Below are positions 16,167-26,490 of a stretch of DNA of 64,000 bases, in pieces (positions within the stretch are counted from its first letter, which is position 1; each line of letters begins with the position of its first letter). Under the pieces are notes generated by a model that had not been told where the DNA came from, ran no database searches, and saw only the letters and a program-made list of their open reading frames with translations. Position numbers and translations under genes: made by a program. Source of the DNA: Streptomyces sp. CG4 (GTDB lineage: Bacteria; Actinomycetota; Actinomycetes; Streptomycetales; Streptomycetaceae); contig NZ_CP163525.1 of the NCBI RefSeq assembly GCF_041080655.1, forward strand, positions 3,658,001-3,722,000, in the 5' to 3' direction.

Positions 16167-16889
16167 GTGAACGGAGTCGAGATCCACGTCGAAGTCGCCC
16201 CCGCGCTCCACCTGTTCGTGCCGGCCGCCCGACGGGCCGGCGCCACGCCGCTCGGCACGGACGGCGTCTCGACGCTCGGCCATGTCATCGAGTCCCTCGG
16301 CGTCCCGCTGACCGAGGTCGGCTCACTGGTCGTGGACGGCAGCGCGGTGCCGGTCTCGCACATCCCGAAGGCGGGCGAGACGGTGAGCGTCCGGGCCGTG
16401 GAGCGCCCCCAGCGGGTCCCCGGCGCCCCGCTCCGCTTCCTCCTCGACGTCCACCTCGGCACCCTGGCCCGCCGACTGCGGCTGCTCGGCGTGGACGCGG
16501 CCTACGAGTCGACCGACATCGGCGACCCGGCGCTGGCCGCCCGCTCGGCGGCCGAGAAGCGGGTCATGCTCAGCCGCGACCGGGGCCTGCTGCACCGCCG
16601 TGAACTGTGGGCCGGTGCGTTCGTCTACAGCACCCGCCCCGACGACCAGTTGCACGACGTCCTCGACCGCTTCGCCCCCGCCCTCGCCCCCTGGACCCGC
16701 TGCACCGCCTGCAACGGCCTGCTCAGGGAGGCCACCAAGGACGAGGTCGCCGCCCAGCTCAAGCACGGCACCCAGCGGTCGTACGACGTCTTCGCCCAGT
16801 GCACGGACTGCGGCCGCGCGTACTGGAAGGGCGCGCACCACGACCAGCTGGAGGCCATCGTGGAGCGCGCCCTGGCGGAACACGGCTAG
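16167..16889 (+). CDS. Mut7-C RNase-like protein with N-terminal ubiquitin-like domain
   Basis: The 240-residue protein has an N-terminal beta-grasp/Mut7-C ubiquitin segment (about 1-85, ending VSVRAVERPQRVPG). The Mut7-C PIN-like RNase domain follows: FLLDVHLGTLARRLRLLG, then VMLSRDRGLLHR. A zinc ribbon follows, with paired cysteines in RCTACNGLL and QCTDCGRAYWKG. These proteins are predicted RNases or RNA-binding proteins, and no substrate is established. The start is a GTG at 16167. The TAG stop shares the tetramer CTAG with the stop of the convergent oxidase gene. Confidence 0.85.
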   Translation: MNGVEIHVEVAPALHLFVPAARRAGATPLGTDGVSTLGHVIESLGVPLTEVGSLVVDGSAVPVSHIPKAGETVSVRAVERPQRVPGAPLRFLLDVHLGTLARRLRLLGVDAAYESTDIGDPALAARSAAEKRVMLSRDRGLLHRRELWAGAFVYSTRPDDQLHDVLDRFAPALAPWTRCTACNGLLREATKDEVAAQLKHGTQRSYDVFAQCTDCGRAYWKGAHHDQLEAIVERALAEHG

Positions 16890-19303
16890 CGCCTGCTCCC
16901 ACCGCCCTTCACATCGCCCTTGTCACAGGCGATTCCGTTCCGGTCCGGGTCCAACCCCAGTGGATCGTCCGCACCGTTGACCTTCAGGCGGCCGTAGTCG
17001 TTCCGCTGCAGCCAGGAACAGCGTGCCGCCGTCGTCTTCTTCACCTGCGCCGGGAAGGCCGTCGGCACGCACACGTTGATCGAGCCGTAGTGCCGGTCGC
17101 AGCCGGACAGGGTCGGGCTGACCTGCTGCGACGTGCGCTTCTTGGCGGGGCCCGACACCTTGCCGGTGAGGCCGTCGGCGAAGGCGTGGATGTGCGGGGA
17201 GGCGGTGGCGGCGGTGAGGGCCGCCGGGCCCGTCAGATGCACCCACTGGGCCACCGAGGGCACCCCGTTGGCGTCGACCGCGAAGAGCATGTACCAGCCG
17301 GGCGGCGCCAGGTTGGGGTTGTTCGTCACGTTCAGGTCGACGTTGTTGCCGTTGACCGAGAGCGGCAGGTCGACGAAGCGCTGGTTGGGATCGGAGGAGT
17401 GGGTGACCGCCGCCGGACGGATCAACTCCGCCTTGGCGATGGGGCGGTCGACGGTGATCCGCTGGGTGTCGCCGTACTTCCACTCCTGGCTGATCACCGA
17501 GGTGATCGTCGGGCGCGTGCCCTTGTAGAGGTAGGGCGGGGTGTAGATCGACACGTTGTGGTTCCAGCTGCCGTTGCCCGGGTTGTCGCCGGTGGCCATC
17601 ACCCGGCCGTCGGGCAGCAGGAACGCCGAGGAGTGGTAGCCGCGGGCCTCGGGGTCGGCGGCCACCTGCTGGAAGGTGTTGGCGGCCGGGTCGTAGAGCG
17701 AGGACTCGTACACCGGGTTGGCGCGGTTGTGCAGGGCGCCGCCGGTCTCCAGCACCTTGCCGTCGGGCAGCAGCACGGTGGAGACGTACATCTTGCCCTG
17801 GCTGCCGGTCTCCGGGACCTTGCCGTTGCCCAGGTCGACCGTGCCCTGCGGGATCGGCGGCCCGGCGACGTACGACGGGTTCGGCTGCTTGAGGTCGATC
17901 ACGTCGGTGAGGCGGTTCGCGTCCGGGTTGGAGTCGATGTTGCCGCCACCGACCGTCAGCACCCGCTGATCCTGCGCCGGAGGCAGCAGCACGGACGACG
18001 ACTGGTCGCGCTGGTCCTTGTTCTGCAGGCCCGGGATCTGGGTGATCGTGTTGGCGCCGTAGTCGTAGACCGCCGAGCCCGTGCCCGGGATGTTGTTGCC
18101 GAAGACATGGCTGCCCGAGTAGAAGAGGCGGCCGTCCTGCATCAGGATCATCGCCGGGTACAGGCCCCAGAACGACCAGGTCTGGTTGACCTTCCACGTC
18201 GGCAGCCACTGCTGGTCCTTGTCGGACCAGCGCTCGGCGGTCACCGACCCGGTGGAGTCCTCGCGGAGCCCGCCGAAGGTGATGACGTCACCGTTGCCCA
18301 GCTCGGTCGCCGACGGGTACCAGTGGCCGTCGTTGAGGTCGTTGGTCCTGGTGTACGTCTCGGTCTTCGGGTCGAAGAGGTACGAGTCCTTGAACCCCTC
18401 GTAGCCGTGGGTGCCGTTGGGGTCCGGATAGGACTTGTTGCCGCTCAGCACGAGCACCCGGCCGTCCTGCAGCTGGACGTGCCCCGCGCAGAACATGTCC
18501 TTCGGCGTGGGGATGACCTTGTAGGTGCCGGCGGCGGGGTCGTACACCGCGCTCGTGAACGTGCCCGCGTTGAAGGCGTCCTGGCTGTTGCCGGAGCCGG
18601 CGATCAGCAGCACCTTGCCGTTGCTGAGGACGACGGAGTGCATGGAGCGGACCGGGTTCTGCGTCGGCAGGACGGACCAGCTTCCGTTGGCGCACTGGTC
18701 GTTGGTGCCGGTGCACTGGGCCGGCGGGGTCACGTCCGGGACCTGGTCCATGGTGTAGTCGTCGGTGGTCGCCGAGCCGGTGCCGTAGACGGAGACACCC
18801 CAGGTGATGCGGTCGGTGCCGGGCGGGATCTCGGGGGTGCGGACGGTGGCCTGCGTCCAGGCCGAGGCCATGTCGAGGGTCTTGACGTCGGTCCAGTACT
18901 GCCAGCCGGCGGTCGCATCGTGCCGGAACAGTGTGACGTTGGCGTCCGGGGTGGTGGTCTTGTACCAGACCCCGAGGTCGTACTGCTTGCCGACGGTCAC
19001 GGCCGGTGCGCAGTCGGCGGACTCGGTGAGCATCGCCTTGCGGTCGCCGTCGACCCGGCGGGTCAGCGTGACCTTCATGGCCTTCGCCCCGGAGTGCGCG
19101 TCCGAGGTCGTCTCGAAGCTGAAGTCGTTGTCGCCCCAGCCCGACTTCTCCCAGCAGTACGGCATGCCGTCCGTACCGGCGGTCTCGAAACCCGGGTTCT
19201 TGATCAGGTTGGCGGCCTCGGCGCTCTGCGGCGTGGCCAGGAGCAGACCGGCGGTCAGGGCGCCCACCCCGATCAGCGCGGTCCGTCTGCGGTACTTGCT
19301 CAA
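16886..19303 (-). CDS. Secreted copper-radical oxidase (GlxA/galactose oxidase-like) with CBM-like and Excalibur-like ends
   Basis: An 805-residue exported enzyme. A signal peptide (to about 31) precedes a beta-sandwich CBM-like region (NLIKNPGFE onward, 31-190). The kelch oxidase core and DUF1929 domain (about 195-700) follow, then a C-terminal module with DPDRNGIACD (785-794), like Excalibur tails. Copper ligands and cofactor residues align with galactose oxidase: C272 and Y329 (the Cys-Tyr crosslink pair), axial Y556, H557 and H635. It would oxidise alcohols or aldehydes on glycans, making H2O2. The TTG start follows AAGGAG and overlaps the upstream gene's stop (TTGA). GlxA in Streptomyces works with a cellulose-synthase-like GT2, as encoded at 22109-23377. 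Confidence 0.88.
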   Translation of the reverse strand: MSKYRRRTALIGVGALTAGLLLATPQSAEAANLIKNPGFETAGTDGMPYCWEKSGWGDNDFSFETTSDAHSGAKAMKVTLTRRVDGDRKAMLTESADCAPAVTVGKQYDLGVWYKTTTPDANVTLFRHDATAGWQYWTDVKTLDMASAWTQATVRTPEIPPGTDRITWGVSVYGTGSATTDDYTMDQVPDVTPPAQCTGTNDQCANGSWSVLPTQNPVRSMHSVVLSNGKVLLIAGSGNSQDAFNAGTFTSAVYDPAAGTYKVIPTPKDMFCAGHVQLQDGRVLVLSGNKSYPDPNGTHGYEGFKDSYLFDPKTETYTRTNDLNDGHWYPSATELGNGDVITFGGLREDSTGSVTAERWSDKDQQWLPTWKVNQTWSFWGLYPAMILMQDGRLFYSGSHVFGNNIPGTGSAVYDYGANTITQIPGLQNKDQRDQSSSVLLPPAQDQRVLTVGGGNIDSNPDANRLTDVIDLKQPNPSYVAGPPIPQGTVDLGNGKVPETGSQGKMYVSTVLLPDGKVLETGGALHNRANPVYESSLYDPAANTFQQVAADPEARGYHSSAFLLPDGRVMATGDNPGNGSWNHNVSIYTPPYLYKGTRPTITSVISQEWKYGDTQRITVDRPIAKAELIRPAAVTHSSDPNQRFVDLPLSVNGNNVDLNVTNNPNLAPPGWYMLFAVDANGVPSVAQWVHLTGPAALTAATASPHIHAFADGLTGKVSGPAKKRTSQQVSPTLSGCDRHYGSINVCVPTAFPAQVKKTTAARCSWLQRNDYGRLKVNGADDPLGLDPDRNGIACDKGDVKGGGSRR

Positions 19304-20469
19304 GCGGCTCTCCTTGCTCGGCTCCCCCGGCGGCGGGGGAGGTAGACCAGCGCTTCGGTCCCGACGAAGCGCAGGACGAACGTCATGACCAGCGCGAGTG
19401 CGGTGGCCGGCAGGGCGCCCATGCCGAACCGGCCGACCAGCAGCGCGATCAGCGGGATGCGCAGGACAAGGTCGGCGTTGGCCAGCAGGGCGAACCGGCC
19501 GAGCCGGTCCCACCAGCGGCGGTGCGCGCGCCGGTCGCGGAACAGCAGCTGCTCGATGAGCAGGAAGTTCCAGGCGACACCGAGCTGGTTGGCGAGGATC
19601 TCGGCGGGCAGGTAGTGCATGCCGAGGGCGGTGAGCGCCCAGAGTCCGACGAGGTTCGGTACGAAGCCGCTCGCGCCGATCAGCCCGAAGCCGGCCAGGC
19701 GGGCCACGGGGGACGCGGTGCGCAGGCCCGCCAGGTGGCGCAGGAAGCGGAAGCCCTCCCGCGCGGTCGACTTGGACTCGCCCGCGAACCGGTCCTCGAA
19801 GACGAACGGCACCTCGGCGACCCGGCGCGGACGGCTGCGGACGGCCAGCTCCAGGAGGATCTTGTAGCCGAGGGGCTTCAGCACATCGGCGGTGACGGCG
19901 CTGCGCCGGATGGCGAAGAAGCCGCTCATCGGGTCGCTGATGCCGTGCAGCCGGCGCGGGAAGAGGGCCTTGGCGAGCCAGGTCGCGCCGCGCGAGACGG
20001 CCACCCGGTAGCCGCCGGCGAGCCCGGCCCGGCTGCCGCCCTCCATGTACCGGGAGGCGACGACGAGTCCGGCGTTCCCCCGCTCGCCCGTGGCCACCAA
20101 CTCCGGTATCAGGGACGGCGGATGCTGGCAGTCGCCGTCCATGACGACGATCCACTCCGAGGTCGCCGCCCGCAGCCCCTCGACGACCGCCCCGCCGAGC
20201 CCGCCGGCGGGTTCCTCGCGGTGCAGTACGGCTACCGGGAACGGGCAGTCCTGGGCGGCCGCGCGGATCACCTCGGGGGTGTCGTCGGTGGAGTCGTCCA
20301 CGAAGAGGACCTCGCAGGGCAGCCGCGCGGGCACCGACTCGGTGATCCGGCGCAGCAACTGCCGGATGTTCGCGGACTCGTTGAAGGTCGGGACCACGAC
20401 GGTGACGGCGCCGGGCTCGGCTATTTCCGCGGCGTCCAGGCCGGGTATCGGGGCGGTGTACTCGCTCAT
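19300..20469 (-). CDS. GT2 glycosyltransferase with C-terminal GtrA-like membrane domain
   Basis: The 389-residue protein has a dolichol-phosphate-mannose-synthase-type GT-A domain (VTVVVPTFNESANIRQLL, VLFVDDSTDDTPEV, VVMDGDCQHPP with the DxD, about residues 22-245). Four hydrophobic helices of GtrA type follow (AGFGLIGASGFVPNLVGLWA to the end). Such fusions charge a polyprenyl phosphate with a sugar and may flip it for use outside. Start and stop overlap the neighbours (ATGA upstream, TTGA downstream). It would supply lipid-linked sugar to the GT39-like transferase of the operon. Confidence 0.88.
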   Translation of the reverse strand: MSEYTAPIPGLDAAEIAEPGAVTVVVPTFNESANIRQLLRRITESVPARLPCEVLFVDDSTDDTPEVIRAAAQDCPFPVAVLHREEPAGGLGGAVVEGLRAATSEWIVVMDGDCQHPPSLIPELVATGERGNAGLVVASRYMEGGSRAGLAGGYRVAVSRGATWLAKALFPRRLHGISDPMSGFFAIRRSAVTADVLKPLGYKILLELAVRSRPRRVAEVPFVFEDRFAGESKSTAREGFRFLRHLAGLRTASPVARLAGFGLIGASGFVPNLVGLWALTALGMHYLPAEILANQLGVAWNFLLIEQLLFRDRRAHRRWWDRLGRFALLANADLVLRIPLIALLVGRFGMGALPATALALVMTFVLRFVGTEALVYLPRRRGSRARRAA

Positions 20470-22112
20470 CGGGCGCCTCCCGCGGCCTGGATCCGGCGGA
20501 TCTCGATGCGGTCCGGGCCGCTGCCAAAGGTGGCGACCGGCGTGGAGTGCCGGATGGCGGCCCTGACGTTCGGCAGGTCCTTGGCGTCGCGGCGGACCGT
20601 CGGCGAGGCGACGACGTAGTCGAGGTCCCGGTAGCCGTGCGGCAGGGTCTTGGTGACGGCCGGGTCGAGGTCGGCCTTGTAGAACCAGATGGCGCCGAGT
20701 CCGGGCCGGTATCCGGCGTGCACGAGGTCCAGCCAGAGGGCGTCGTCGACGAGGACCCGGGTGTCCTTCGGGTCCGCCACCTTCGTGCTGAGCCAGTGGG
20801 AGGCCTGCCGGTAGGGCTTGTTGGCGTCGGCGGTGACGGCGGTGCGGTCGCCGTCGTACCAGTGCGGTACGACGTAGCCGCCGGCGGCGAGGGCGAGCAC
20901 GGCGGCGAGCGCGTACCGGCTGCCGGTGAGGTACCTGTTCTCGCTCTCGGCCCGCCACCTGCGGACGACCGCGTGTGCGACGGAGGCGGCGCCGCCGGCC
21001 AGCACCAGCGCGAGGAAGGGCAGCGCGCCGATGACGTACATGGCGGGCAGATAACCGTTCGGGCGCAGCGCGACCACCGCCAGGACGGCGACCGTCAGCG
21101 CCGGTCCGGCGAGGGCGCGGGCGGTGACCGACCAGCGCCAGGTGAGCAGCAGGAGCAGGGCTCCGGCGAGGCCTCCGAGGGGCAGGACACGGTCGTAGTA
21201 CAGCCAGGAATGCAGGACGCCGTACGAGCCGGAGCCCTGGTCCAGGATGAAACCCGAACCCGGCCTGGACATCTGGTACGTGATGCCGTCCCACAGCGAG
21301 ACATGCCCGGCGCCCGGGAGCAGCTCCCCCTTCAGCAGGGCGAACAGCGGGTAGGAGAAGCCGATCAGGACGCAGGCGGTGACGGCTCCGGTGAGGGCGA
21401 ACTTGCGGGTGTCGCGGTGGCTGTGCCGCCACATGGTGACGAACAGGGCGGGCAGGACGACGAGCATCGTCTCCTTGGTGAGCACGCCCGCGGCGGCGGC
21501 GAGGCCGGCGCCGAAGTGGTGCCACAGGTGGCGGCTGGGCGAGGCGGCCAGGCAGAACGCCAGCAGCAGCCACATCACGGCGATGTTGTCGAGGAAGATC
21601 TCCCGGCTGAGCACGACCGCGAGCGGGGAGAGCCCGAACAGGGCCATGCCGAGCCCGGCGGCCCAGCGGGGCAGGGAGAGCCGGCGCCCGAGGACATAGA
21701 CGAGGACCGCGCTGACCCCGCCGACCAGCAGCATCGTGATCCGCATGGTGCCGACGGTCATCGAGCCGGGGCTGAGGGCCGAGGGTATCCAGCCGGCCAG
21801 GGCTATCTGGATCCAGCCGAGCGGCGGGTGGTCGTACCAGTAGGTGTAGTGGGCGAGGCCCCGGCCCTGCTGGACGGCCCAGGCCTGGGCGAGGTAGGTG
21901 CCCTCGTCGTCGCTGAGGGTCGGGTAGTCGGCGATGTTCCAGCCCTGGACGACCAGGATCGCGGTGAGCAGAGCGCCGCAGAGCAGCAGGTCGGGGCGGG
22001 AGGAGCGGAGTCGTACCGGAGGCTGCGTTCGACCGGTCGAACAGGTCGTGGGCGCAGCCTGGCGCTGCGCGGGGACCGTCGCTGCGGTCACCGCGGGAAG
22101 TGTGGAGGTCAC
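20466..22112 (-). CDS. GT39/ArnT-like membrane glycosyltransferase (PMT_2)
   Basis: The 548-residue polytopic protein has the PMT/ArnT N-terminal loop with acidic pair (NIADYPTLSDDEGTYLAQAW) and TYWYDHPPLGWIQIALAG, the catalytic first external loop in this family. About ten more hydrophobic helices follow, then a soluble C-terminal domain (from about 430). Family members move a sugar from a polyprenyl-phosphate donor onto an outside acceptor. The start is a GTG that overlaps the stop of the GT2 synthase (GTGA). Acceptor unknown, and the operon suggests a surface glycan. Confidence 0.87.
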   Translation of the reverse strand: MTSTLPAVTAATVPAQRQAAPTTCSTGRTQPPVRLRSSRPDLLLCGALLTAILVVQGWNIADYPTLSDDEGTYLAQAWAVQQGRGLAHYTYWYDHPPLGWIQIALAGWIPSALSPGSMTVGTMRITMLLVGGVSAVLVYVLGRRLSLPRWAAGLGMALFGLSPLAVVLSREIFLDNIAVMWLLLAFCLAASPSRHLWHHFGAGLAAAAGVLTKETMLVVLPALFVTMWRHSHRDTRKFALTGAVTACVLIGFSYPLFALLKGELLPGAGHVSLWDGITYQMSRPGSGFILDQGSGSYGVLHSWLYYDRVLPLGGLAGALLLLLTWRWSVTARALAGPALTVAVLAVVALRPNGYLPAMYVIGALPFLALVLAGGAASVAHAVVRRWRAESENRYLTGSRYALAAVLALAAGGYVVPHWYDGDRTAVTADANKPYRQASHWLSTKVADPKDTRVLVDDALWLDLVHAGYRPGLGAIWFYKADLDPAVTKTLPHGYRDLDYVVASPTVRRDAKDLPNVRAAIRHSTPVATFGSGPDRIEIRRIQAAGGAR

Positions 22113-23377
22113 GCAGGAAGGTCCTCTCGAAGGGACTCGGCCGCGGTGAGGTGCGCGCCGACGTGCGAGGTCAACTCCCAGTCATTCCGGCCGCGTTGCT
22201 CGCGCCACACGGCGCGGATCGCGGCTCCGGCGAGGAGGACCTGGTAGAAGGGGCCGCCCACGATGAGCTTCACGTAGTGGGCGAAGCGGACCCTCAGGCC
22301 GTACTGAACGCCGAAGTCGTGCAGTCCGACCACCTCGAAGACGAAGGTGACGACGGCGGTGACGAGCGGAAGGAAGGTGAGGAAGGCGACGCCGACGGGG
22401 ACGTCGAGGAAGAGCGCGACGGCCGCGTTGAGCGGGATGATGACGCCGGAGAAGGCCTGCATGAACGGGGTCATCAGCGTGTACCGGGCGAGCAACCGCT
22501 GCCCGAATCCCGGGAGTTGCCGCCAGTCCTTCTTCCGGTACACCTGCAGGAAGCCCTGATTCCAGCGGGTGCGCTGCTTGAGCAGCGACATGAGGCTGCC
22601 GGGCGTCTCCTCGCGGGTGACCATGTCGGAGTCGTAGGCGACGACGACCTTCTTGCCGACGGACGAGAGCCGGACGCCCAGGTCACAGTCCTCGGCGAGG
22701 CAGTCGGGGTCCCAGCCGTCCGCTTCCCTGAGGACGTCGGTCCGTACGAAGACGGTGTTGCCGCCGAGCGGGATGAACCCCTTCTGCGCGTGCAGGTGCA
22801 GCCGGGAGCGGAACCAGAAGAAGTACTCCAGACAGTTGCGCAGGCTGTACCAGCTGGAGTGGAAGTTGATGAGCTGGACGCCGCCCTGGACGACGTCCGC
22901 CCGGGTCGTCCGGAAGGCGTGGTCGACGTGGGCGAGCAGCTCCGGATGGACCTGGTCCTCGGCGTCGAAGACCCCGACGACATCGCCGCGGCAGTGCGGC
23001 AGCGCCGTGTTCATGGCCTTCGGCTTGTTCTTCTTCTCGTGGGTGTCGACGACGACCCGGACCCGCCCGTCGCGTGCGGCGGCTCTCTCGGCCACCTCCG
23101 TGGTCTCGGGGTCGTCGTGCCCGACGATCACGATGATCTCGAAGTCGGTGTGTGTGGATTCCAGCATCCGCTGGATGGTGTGGTCGAGCACGGCTTGCTC
23201 GTGCCGGGCCGGCAGGAGCAGCGAGAAGGACAGGTGCTCGCCCCCGTCCGGTCTGCCGAACCGGGTGGAGGCCAGCACCTCGGGCGTGCGCCACGCGTGC
23301 ATCTGCCACCACAGGGTGAAGGCCGCCATCCAGAACAAGGCCAGTGAGACGGCAGCGATGAAGACAGACGTCAGCAA
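22109..23377 (-). CDS. Processive GT2 synthase (cellulose/hyaluronan synthase-like, CslA-like)
   Basis: The 422-residue protein has an N-terminal helix, then a GT-A domain with FSLLLPARHEQAVLDHTI, VVGVFDAEDQVHPELL (DxD-like), CLAEDCDLGVRL (the third Asp) and KQRTRWNQG (QxxRW). Three to four C-terminal helices follow. These are the hallmarks of processive membrane synthases that extrude beta-glycans. No PilZ domain is present. It heads the four-gene operon that ends with the copper-radical oxidase, mirroring the known Streptomyces cslA-glxA pairing. The apparent start is TTG at 23377 behind GGGGGATC, and the first ATG (residue 17) would cut the first helix. Confidence 0.87.
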   Translation of the reverse strand: MLTSVFIAAVSLALFWMAAFTLWWQMHAWRTPEVLASTRFGRPDGGEHLSFSLLLPARHEQAVLDHTIQRMLESTHTDFEIIVIVGHDDPETTEVAERAAARDGRVRVVVDTHEKKNKPKAMNTALPHCRGDVVGVFDAEDQVHPELLAHVDHAFRTTRADVVQGGVQLINFHSSWYSLRNCLEYFFWFRSRLHLHAQKGFIPLGGNTVFVRTDVLREADGWDPDCLAEDCDLGVRLSSVGKKVVVAYDSDMVTREETPGSLMSLLKQRTRWNQGFLQVYRKKDWRQLPGFGQRLLARYTLMTPFMQAFSGVIIPLNAAVALFLDVPVGVAFLTFLPLVTAVVTFVFEVVGLHDFGVQYGLRVRFAHYVKLIVGGPFYQVLLAGAAIRAVWREQRGRNDWELTSHVGAHLTAAESLREDLPA

Positions 23378-23594
23378 AAAGATCCCCCCAGATCCCCTGA
23401 TATCCCCCAGCGCACGCGACAGTGGGTCACATCCGTCGCGTCGCTGTGGAGAGCGTAGGGGGGATCTGTGAAGTGCGGGAGCTCTTCCGATAAATAGCTT
23501 GTTTCGGAACGGTGGTATGGGAAGCGGTATCTATCCGAACACCCGCTCACTTTCGGACAGTTCGCCCATCCTTTTACTCCTGCGTTTGCGCAGC
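23378..23594. promoter_or_regulatory. Gap holding the glycan operon promoter
   Basis: This 217-base non-coding stretch lies upstream of the GT2 synthase and after the YyaL gene, on the same strand. It has imperfect inverted repeats (TCCGA...TCGGA near 23487-23509) but no convincing -35/-10 pair that I can name. Confidence 0.35.
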
Positions 23595-25628
<2,034 letters not shown>

Positions 25629-25788
25629 ACGGCCCAGCCTCTCACAACGCCCGGCCCCGTCGGCCTATGCGTCATGACGTGGTGGACGACCGGTGCGCTC
25701 TTCCGGAATCGGGCGTCCCGGCATCGCGGGACAGTAGGCTGAGCCCAGCAGCGCTGGGACTGTCGAGGCTCCTCGAAGGAGGCACACC

Positions 25789-26355
25789 ATGACCGCCGAG
25801 ATGGTGGCGCCCGCGTGGATGCACACCCAGATCACTGCGGAGCAGTACGACTCCTGGTCCGAAGAACAGTGTGCCGGCATTGAGATCGTGGACGGGATGG
25901 TCGTCGTGAGCCCGAGCGCCTCCAAGCGGCACAACCGGCTGGCCCGGATCCTGGCCAATACCCTCGACGCCGCCGCAGGCACGGACTGGAACGCCGACAC
26001 GGACTTCGACGTCCGTCTGCAGGACGTTCCACTCACCAACCGCCGTCCGGACGTCATCGTCTACCGGGCGGAGACCATCGACCTCACGCCCACCCGCCCC
26101 GAACACGTACTCCTGGTCGTCGAGGTCGTGTCGCCCGGCTCGGAGACCACGGACCGGATCGTGAAGGTGGACCAGTACGCCAAGGCCGGCATCCCCTTCT
26201 ACTGGCGGATCGAGCAGGCCGCCACCGGTGTCCCGATCGTCTACACCTACGTTCTCGACCCCGCCACCAAGGCCTACCGGGACGGCGAGATGTTCACCGG
26301 CGTGATCAAGGCTGCCGCACCCTTCCCCGTCACCGTGGACCTGGCAGCCATCTGA
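25789..26355 (+). CDS. Uma2-family (DUF820) PD-(D/E)XK nuclease-fold protein
   Basis: The 188-residue protein shows the Uma2 pattern: a basic stretch SKRHNRLARILANTLDA, then RRPDVIVYRAE (the motif Asp) and LLVVEVVSPGSETTDRIVK (the E-x-V/K core), then YAKAGIPFYWRIE. The fold is that of restriction-like nucleases. Streptomyces genomes carry many copies whose role is unproven. AAGGAGG stands 8 bases before the ATG. It is a single gene divergent from the YyaL gene, with no partner restriction or toxin gene beside it. Confidence 0.88.
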   Translation: MTAEMVAPAWMHTQITAEQYDSWSEEQCAGIEIVDGMVVVSPSASKRHNRLARILANTLDAAAGTDWNADTDFDVRLQDVPLTNRRPDVIVYRAETIDLTPTRPEHVLLVVEVVSPGSETTDRIVKVDQYAKAGIPFYWRIEQAATGVPIVYTYVLDPATKAYRDGEMFTGVIKAAAPFPVTVDLAAI

Positions 26356-26490
26356 CGACATTCGTGGGCGCCCGTCAGGAAGTCGACACGAAACCCTCAC
26401 CGCACCCGCTGATCGCCAGCCCCTCGCCATCCCGTCTCCCCCGAAGGACACTCATAGGCAAGGAAGTTGACGCCGGAGGGGGGACGGGAC

